This document shows positions 24,901 to 33,900 of a stretch of DNA of 45,266 nucleotides, in pieces (position 1 is the stretch's first letter; each line of letters opens with the position of its first letter). The translations under genes were made by a program, and so were the position numbers. Source of the DNA: Phoronis australis (lineage: Eukaryota; Phoronida; Phoronidae); contig NMRA01000791.1 in NCBI GenBank assembly GCA_002633005.1, positions 23,207 to 68,472 of the forward strand. Reading direction: 5' to 3'. The notes under the pieces were generated by a model that had not been told where the DNA came from, made no database searches, and saw nothing but the letters and a program-made list of their open reading frames with translations.

Positions 24901-27900
24901 GGGAAACGGTGTTGATATGGCGTGTGTAGCACCGACAGCCGTTATGCTGTTCCAGAATAATATCCCGTTATTTTTGGCATGTCCTAAGTCGAAAAATGAT
25001 GTTGAAAAGCGTAAACTATGGATCAAACTGTACGGCCACACGAGCGATGTTGCTTGATAACTCGAAGGCTATAATAAACACAAATATATTAGTTCCAAGA
25101 TACGCACTTTTCAGCTTGGTGGCTATATGGTGCAGGGCTATCTCAGATTTTGACTCCCGAGTTTCCTACGTCTGGCAGCCTTTTTCTCGGCACCTGCTGG
25201 ATCTCAGCACTCTAGCGGTAGTCCCCGGAAATTGTTGTTTTCAAAGACATTTTTATTTTATGTTTTTTAAAATTTATTTCAACCTAATGGACATTATTTT
25301 GTTTCGTATCAGAGGTACATTTTTGTTATTCATAAACCGTAGGCTGGCGTGAACTTCTCTCCTGGTCAAAATTCAGAAATTCGATCGGCACAGGGAAGGG
25401 CACTGGATTACTGCCGGAACTCAAAGCCTTGGTGGAGCTGTTGTCACTAAAAATAAACTTTTGAATTACTTTTTGACGTGTACCTCTAGTATGCACTATG
25501 TCTGTAGAGTTTGAGAGAGCTCATTTTGAAGTTGTTTAAACATGATATTTTGATTTATGAAGCTTTAAAAAAGAATTTGAGTTATTTTTGTAAATACCCT
25601 ATTTTTGCAACTACCACACCAGACTTGTAATCTTTTGTAACCATACGACTTAGTGATCATGCTACCTTCAAAATTAAATGAAAGCTACCTTTATGGANCC
25701 CCCCCCCCCCCCTTGGCTGCCGCAAGCAAAATGAAACAGCAAGAGCGTGAAGCGTGACGAAATATTGAATTCCGTAACTAGGACTGGTAGCGGAAGAGGG
25801 GGGCTCAGACCCCGGCAGATCGTGGCGGAATTGTGTTCCTGTTTATTAGTCCACCTATAGATTTTCTGAACCGAGGTCCAAAGGTCTACATCCCTGGCCC
25901 CTGCAACTTTCGGGCCGCCTGTGCACAATTGCACCTTGCCCAATTCCACGAGGCATCATATGTTGGGCCCCCCTGTGGTATCCTAGATCCGCCACTGAAT
26001 TCCAGACATTAATTTGACTTAGACACAGTCCTAAACCGACCGGAGCTAAATGTTTGCCTAGGACGAGATGAGTGTGTACCTGAGCTATGAACCTGAATTT
26101 TTTTATCAAAATATTTCGTTACAAGATTAGAAAAGCGTAAACAGTGCTATGGAGTCGACCTAGTCAGAGACTATAGTGCATGTGTTGTCTGTAATCTATG
26201 ACCTACTTTACTCCAGGAGTCCTACCAGTTCTGACCTACTTTTCATTTGGCGAAATTTAGCAGACGACAGAATATAAATATCGTTGAATCTTAACTGATT
26301 TTATTCGAAATATCATGAAATCTATGGAATCGTACAGATAATTCGACTTTAAGGTACATACCCAGCTTTACATGAACATATCGTACATGTATCAGTGGCC
26401 TTGTCATTTGTCAGGTGAAGGTGGCCCCGAGGCCGAGGGGTTCTTCGGATTTTCGCTGGCGCCTCGAGCACTTATTTTTTCATCGTCACCTTTACAAATT
26501 CCCATATCATGAACGTACGATTCTTTGTTGAAAAGCATCGCATCTTGTCTCTGTCGAAGCGTTTTCAAATAGTGCAAAAACACTCATCGATTCCACCAGG
26601 AACGTCGTTTAGCGACAGTGTATTTGCCTCTGACACCTCGTTCGAGTGTCTTTTCGCATAGGGGCGGAGCTTGCGATAGGTCAATTCGAAAGACGAATGG
26701 CAAGCTCTCAAGTAGTTCAAACAATTAAACGATACAGTGATCATTGATGCGGTGAATGATAAGATTACCGTGATACTTAATAAATCTGACTATGAAAGCA
26801 TGGGCAGCAATATTCTCAGTGACGCTGACACTTTTGAACAGTTAAGGTCTGAGCCTACAGGTACAGTATATCTACAAGCAGAAAACAATTGGTCATCTTC
26901 AGTTCCTGCAAAAAGGAAATATGACCACTTTGCAATAATACAATTACCTATATCCTACCTCTGTAAGTGTAACCTATTGCTGACACTTTGAAAGTCGTAC
27001 AGGACCGTTTGAATAGTGATGATACTCCGAGTCAGGGGACAAACATATAGGAAAGGGATATTATCATACCATAAGGGGGGCAACACGTTGTCTCAGGGAA
27101 TCGGGCAAAGCGCGAGTGTGTGTGCAGCGCAGGCCCGAAGTTGCGGGAGCCGGGTATGTGGATATTGTGTTCGGAAAATCTACGGATGGACTAAAAAAAT
27201 AAAAAAACGGGTACTCCGCGATCTGGGGCACCCCTTTCTGCGCGTCCTAATTGCTAACTCAATATTTCCTCGCGCTTCACGCTGTTGCTGTTCCATTTTT
27301 GCTTACGGCAGCCAAGGGGGGGGGGCGGCCTCCGCCCCCCACCCTAAATCCGCCTTTGTAACATGACATATTCTCTGTATGGTGGTTTGCAATTTATTCG
27401 TGAAACACGTAGAACATAAGATCATTACTACAGTCCGATAAAGCTAAGTGTTAAAACATGGAGTACATATGTCCAGGTTGTGTGTGCAAATGTGCCAAGA
27501 CGAAAGTCTGTGAAACTAACACGGCACTTGAACAGTTGTGATCCCTCCGACTATCTCATATTCACATATGAGGGGGGTCGAAGAGTTGCTAATGTACCTC
27601 AAAAAACTGTGAGGAATTTTTTAGTATTATTTTAGTTTGTTTTTTATGACAAATTACCCGAAAAATGTAAGGTACTTTTTGTAAAAAATAGCAGTCGAAT
27701 TCGTCTTTGTTACATTGCGGAAACCTACTAGGCCTTTATATAAAAATCTTAACAGTCTTTTTCAGATTGCTGAATGAATCATTAAAGCGGTTAGATTTTG
27801 CACGTGGGGTTTCCTGTATTTCTTGATATATGGGCCAGAAGGTGGACTCAACAGTGTGTAGGTCAATCGTTCATTGTTAACACACCAACCACCGGAGAGA

Positions 27901-30900
27901 TTGATATCGAGAAACCAAGTACGAAATGGGCAATAGAAATCGAGTATGTGATTAACGCGCACCGTGAGCACGAGCTCGAAACAGCAAAAAGTCAAATTAC
28001 GGATCAACTTAATGAATTTTGGGGAGGATAAACAGCTTACTGTGTTAGTGAACACTAAGTCACAGAGGCAGTTCAGCCACTACTCGGAATTGTTCTCAAC
28101 CGCGTATGCATGCAGACGCACAACTATATTTTATCTTTTTTCTGCGCATTTTTTTATGCTGTGTACTCCTCGTTGACTAGATTTTAAGCGGCTCGGTGAA
28201 TGAAAGGACTGAGGGAAAATACGAAACTGGTCTATGCCTGGCGACGGGATATTCGAATTTGATTGGCAGCCCTGTAACCTGTGACCTCTGATAAGTAGCA
28301 AACAAAAATCTACGCTGTCGTTGGGTTTCAAGGGGGTTCTGCTCCTTACATGATATATGTTTCATATTTGAAGTTTCCCAAAAATGAAGATAAGGTATTT
28401 TACTTGGCATTGGTAAAATATTGTAAAAACGGACGATATTTATGAATAAGGTTTGAGATATCTTTAATGATGAATGTTAGTTTTCGCGTACTTCTTGTTC
28501 AGTAAATGGCAACTGGACCGAGTGGGGAAGTTGGACATCTTGTCAAAGTCGATGTGGTGTCCAAACCAGGTGGCGTCAGTGTACCAATCCGCCTCCAGGC
28601 AATGGCGGACGAGGCTGCTACGGGCCGGATGCCAGCTTCAAACCTTGTGGAACCTGGCCCTGTTCAGGTGATGCAAGTTTGCACTAATTAAAAGCAATGA
28701 TGCATGAAACAGTAGAATTTACTCACTGTACCAGCAAGTATCTCGATCTAGTGTTTGGTCACGACACAATACAACTTCCATCCGAAATGCAAAATGTCGA
28801 ACTGGTCAGCTCCAGTTCTTGAACCTGGTCTCTAGTAATAACGGATTGTCTGCTGTTCCCAAGTCCAGAAAGCCTGGATAAGAAGCATGTCAATCAATTT
28901 TAAATTGTATTCATAAAGAGGGCTAAAACACAAAATATCGATGCACAACATCTATAACTACCTTACAACTAAGTTTTGTAATATTGAAACGCCGGGAACG
29001 CGACGTACATGTATTTGCCTTTCCTTTTATCGATTGCGAGTTAATGAACGATTTTAACTGACTGATGATTTTTTTAAAGTGGTACAGTGAGGTAATCATA
29101 TGGACAATTACAGTATACGTCTTAGCTGCTTTCATGCCCGGTCTGTTGTATACACGCATGAACTTTTCTTAAAATCGCTGTTACATGTATATGTATCTCT
29201 CGGGCATAACCGAAGCTGCTACAATTGGTGAATATTAAGTATACAGGTTTTCACGACTTATATCTAAATTACATGGTCATATTCCTGCCAGGTTCCGCAA
29301 TTTGCACCTTCGATAAATACGGCACTCACTTTGGAACAACACGTTGTTCATTCAGACAAAGCCAACGGGACAATGGAAACTTTTACGAAGGGTCGTACTC
29401 AAACTTCAATCAGTATAATTCGGATCGCCAGCCCATCGTGGATCACACGTACGGATTTCAGTTCTTGAACAAAAAAACCGGACCAAGACGTTATCTGTGG
29501 TCAGGCCCTCACAATACACCAGGATCGTGGTCTAACGTGCGCTTAAAACCCAACGACAAAATCAACATTGAAGGATTGATACTCTCTCAGCACAGCGCCT
29601 ACTGTGTGCGTTTCTACTACATTATACTAGGTTTGTAGGTTTTAGTTAAACTAGTAGTCCTAATAATTTTACGTTCCATAAGAAAAGCTATTATGAGTTT
29701 GGAGAAATCTCACAACTTCTTCGCAAGATATCACACTGATTTACAACCGCGAACCTCGTGCCCAAATTTCTGCCGCTCTTTCGAAACAACTTATCAGGTA
29801 CTTTCGTTGAATCAAATTCCTAGCGGAACACCTCGGGTATTTTCTTTGTCCATGTTCCCTGTCCTACGGACAATCATTGTCCACTTTAGACCTGTGAAGT
29901 CCGCACGCGTGAAGACCTTGCTCTCCTCCAAGTGGAAAACTGAGGCTACGAAATTTTTTAATACGTTCCTTAAGTTCATATTCGCTTGGAACACATCAAA
30001 TATTTTCGTATCTTGGCCTCAGGTTATCCCTTGGAAGTGTTTCATATCTCTGCGTGTGAGAACTTCAATTATCTCAACAAACGAAATTGGTCTTGAGACG
30101 GATTATGCTTCCGAAAACGCTAGTGTTTTAGCCAAGATGTGAACCTCGTACAAGTATAAGTGTCACGACTCGATATTTTTTAAATTTTAGGTCGCATGGT
30201 TGTTGGTATCGACCTTTATTATTCGTCAAACGGACGACGAGGCGATCAGATTTATAACGCTTACCGGAATACGAAATCTTTAGCTGCGGATTGGAAATGG
30301 GAGTTATATGAGCACGAGATTGATCCGAATTCTGAAAATTCAAGGATCCGTTTCCCGCTAGAGGTATGACATAAATGATTATCACGGTCAAGGTTTTATT
30401 CATGCAATCCATGCTAGAGGTATTAAAGAATGTATGCAATTTAATTTTTGTAATTGCTAAAGCCTTATATCATTTTGCTTAGCTTATTGTGTACTTCGTC
30501 TGTTTATGCAATTCCTTGCTTTGACAAAGCTGCATTTTGCCATGTTTAGGTTTTCATGGATATGTTCAAGTTATTTGTTAAATAAATTGTATCCAGAGTC
30601 ATGGTATGTGTATGCGCACATATGCATGATTCATTTGATTTTATTTGCTGTAATTTGAAATGAGTAACATTTTATGGAGATATACTATCGCCTCTGTATG
30701 CTTGCGGCATTCAGGCCTAGCCCGGGTCGAGTTCAGTCCGTTCACAGCTTCACACAACATAACAAGTTCACATTTTCTTCGTCCATTCACAGTTATTCCA
30801 CGATCCGTCCACCATCTTTTAGGTTGTGTTAACGTTTTAAGCGTAAAATTCTCCGTAAGAATTCTAGTAAGACTTAGCGTGTATAGCAAAGACTCGGGGC

Positions 30901-33900
30901 AAAACAAGAGCAATATGGCGGGTTTTGCCCTTCTTCCGCTGACGTCACATTGACTAACTGGAAACTCGCAAGTGAGCTATTTCCTTTAGAATTACTTGAA
31001 CAGTGCAAATTATAAATGTCGCACGCGCTGGCAAGTCTTTGTCCCCGTGCGAAGATATGCCATTGAAGAGGGCCGTTCTTGAACCCGTCCTGTTGGAGAA
31101 GCCCAAGGTTTAAAGGAAATGTTAAACCCGATTTTTCGTTTACAATAACGGCTTTCCCATGTTGCTCTCTAAGTAATGATCTTTAACCTCGTCAATCCTA
31201 AAAATATGTAGCAATTTCTTAAATTCTTGAAAAAAGTATACATTTTGGCAAGCGTGACATGCCAAACGCTTTATTCGAGTTACATGGTACATGTTACTGT
31301 TTGGAAGATCTAAACATCAAAACTTTACAGGACCCATCTGTGTGTGGGCTTACAATCTTTCCCTATAAGGAAAAACTCTGAGCACTGAAAACGCTGGTTG
31401 TCAAAGTCACCTTTACAAAATTTTAGTCACCTGAGGGCATTTCATTCCTGGCTAAATACAGCTTTATACCAAATACATGCGGCTTTGTTTATTTAGATGG
31501 GTGAAGAAACAATCCGTCTAATTTACATTAGTTTTCACAAATTGTGTTTTAGATTGTAATAAGCGGTGTGAAAGGCCAAGGGCGAGGATATGTGAACATA
31601 GACGACATTGTAGTCACTCGAGGAAAATGTCCTAGTAAGCCGGCTCCGCCCACCATTCCTCCAACTACTACCAGACCACCGCCGACAGGTAGGGTGCAGT
31701 AAGACATGAAGAGACATTGTGAAACATAATGCCAAGCAGTCTGTCAGAGATTAAGCTTCAACAGAACTCCTTGCATAAGTACACTTTAGTGTTTAAAATA
31801 TCGATGATGGCGTGGAGTGGGGTACTGTAGGAAACTAATGCGCGTCGTGGCACTGCGATCACGTCAGGTACAGGTCGTGCACGACTCACTGACGAACATT
31901 AGCGCCCCGCCCGAAATCCAGAAAAAAGCATTTTCCACTTTCCTGGTCACCTGTATGGGCTGCGAGTAACTTTGTTAGTCGTTTGGTGACTTCCATGCAC
32001 AAGCGCTGATGTGAAGGTTCAAATTTGACACGTGCTCTTTGGCGAGTTAGATTTGAGATCTGTAGCGCAAATCGGGAAATTGCAGTGAGACGTATGGATT
32101 TGGCGTTTGGATGCATTTCACCTTTTAAACGTAAACACAGTGTTATGCTAACGAGTATATGAGACAGTGCGCATGTATTTGGGTTTGGTGGTGTGGGTAA
32201 CTAAGCGCTAGACTGCTATCAGTTAGAAGTCGTGTGGAAGTCACACGTGTAAACCGCTGCCAGGCTTCCTGCGGCTGTTGGCGATGATCTCAATCAATGA
32301 CGCACGGATGTGGAATTTCATGTGTCATTTACAAATTCAACGACATTTCACTAAAACATCGTAACTTACAACAGTTCCTGGAAGAACTGTTCAATTTTGA
32401 TAACTAATTAGTAATCATTTGGTACCTGTTACCACTCCCATCATTTTGATTGGGGGAACGCTGCCCCCTGCGCCCCGGTTCCTACGCTTGTGGATATTAT
32501 GCAGATTCAATGGTTACAAAACTAAAATCAAGATTTGTATTTTTTTCAAGATAAATCTACGAGTCCAAAAACAAGTATAATTCACTCGTTGACGATTGAG
32601 AGATATTTTAGTAACCAATAGGCGTACGCCGTGAAGCCGGCCGGACACTAAAATTAAACTTCTATTCAGGCCGGACGGCGGCTTATAACAAGAGGTTTGG
32701 AAAAATACAGCGACCAGAATAATAAAGATGACGAGAAGTTTCTTCCTCGATTAGTAAACCTTCAAGGCTACGAGGTCCAAAATCGGAGTGATCTGTTTAC
32801 TCGTGTGGCAGTATTTTTTATTTTGATTACTATTGGCATGTTCATTAGTGTTGCCATGTTTACTTAGATAGATAACCGTTTTATCTGTCGAGTCTAAATC
32901 ACTAGTGGGTAATTGCTCATGGTAGTGGATCATCATAAAGCAGAAAGGTTGTTCTTAAATGAAAGTGATTCTGTCCAGAGTGTAGTGCAACAAAAACTAT
33001 ATAATTATATGTGTCGTATTTATAAGATTCATAATTGGAAGATGACATTTTTATGCACTAGGAGTCCCTACCTCACCTTCATGCGATTTCACAGAACACA
33101 TAAAGTGTTTTATCAGAAAAAAAGTGCCCCATTATAACATCTTCATAATGTCAGATATTCTTGTTTTATGCTGCTGATATGAGAACAATTTGCATTTACT
33201 CACATCATTAAATAAGTCTGAGATTTCTCCAAAATAAATGGACCCAGAGAAGAAATTTCAGTCAACATCAAGAAGGCCACCAACACGTCAACCAAGGCGT
33301 TGAGTAGTATGGTCATCTCAGTGCCACTCGATATTGCCTTGTTGCTGGGTATTTTTAAAATGACGATGGAAAAAGAGTACCAATTTCCTTACCACAACCA
33401 GAATTGACATTCTATTTTTGTAAACTAAGAAAACTACCAACAAATTTCAAAATCAATAATATAAAAGACGAATGAGGGGCATATCAGTCTGGTCTCAGAC
33501 CACGCAACTTTTATGGGGACATCTGCAGTCAAAATAAAGGATAAAAATATTATAACCATGCATCCCCGAGAATGGTGCAGAATTGAATTATTGACGAAAT
33601 AATGTGTATCACTTCAACTAGGGCCTGACTGTGACCAGGTTGTAGCAACATGGACTGCCAATTACAGGAATTTTCCTTTTTCACAACAAAACAGAAACTA
33701 AGAAAACGTGACGAAATAACTGTACGTATACTACAACAAAAAATCAACCATTCAGTCACTGCGTTATTCACCAAAATGAAAATGAGTCTGACTATATAGA
33801 CAAATACTATACATGTATCACATTACGTGCCAATTCTAAAGAATCTGAAAATTAAGCGTTCCGTTTAACTTGGAATGTAATGAATCCAGTAAATTAATAA

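Noticed and set aside
27457-27541. 27-codon Cys-rich frame ([19 protein letters not shown])
   Set aside because: Too short, no signal peptide or splice signals; Cys clustering in one short frame is expected by chance over 45 kb.
29693-30142. 149-codon frame in the MAM intron
   Set aside because: Not in phase with either MAM exon, no recognisable motif, and lies wholly between a good donor and a good acceptor.
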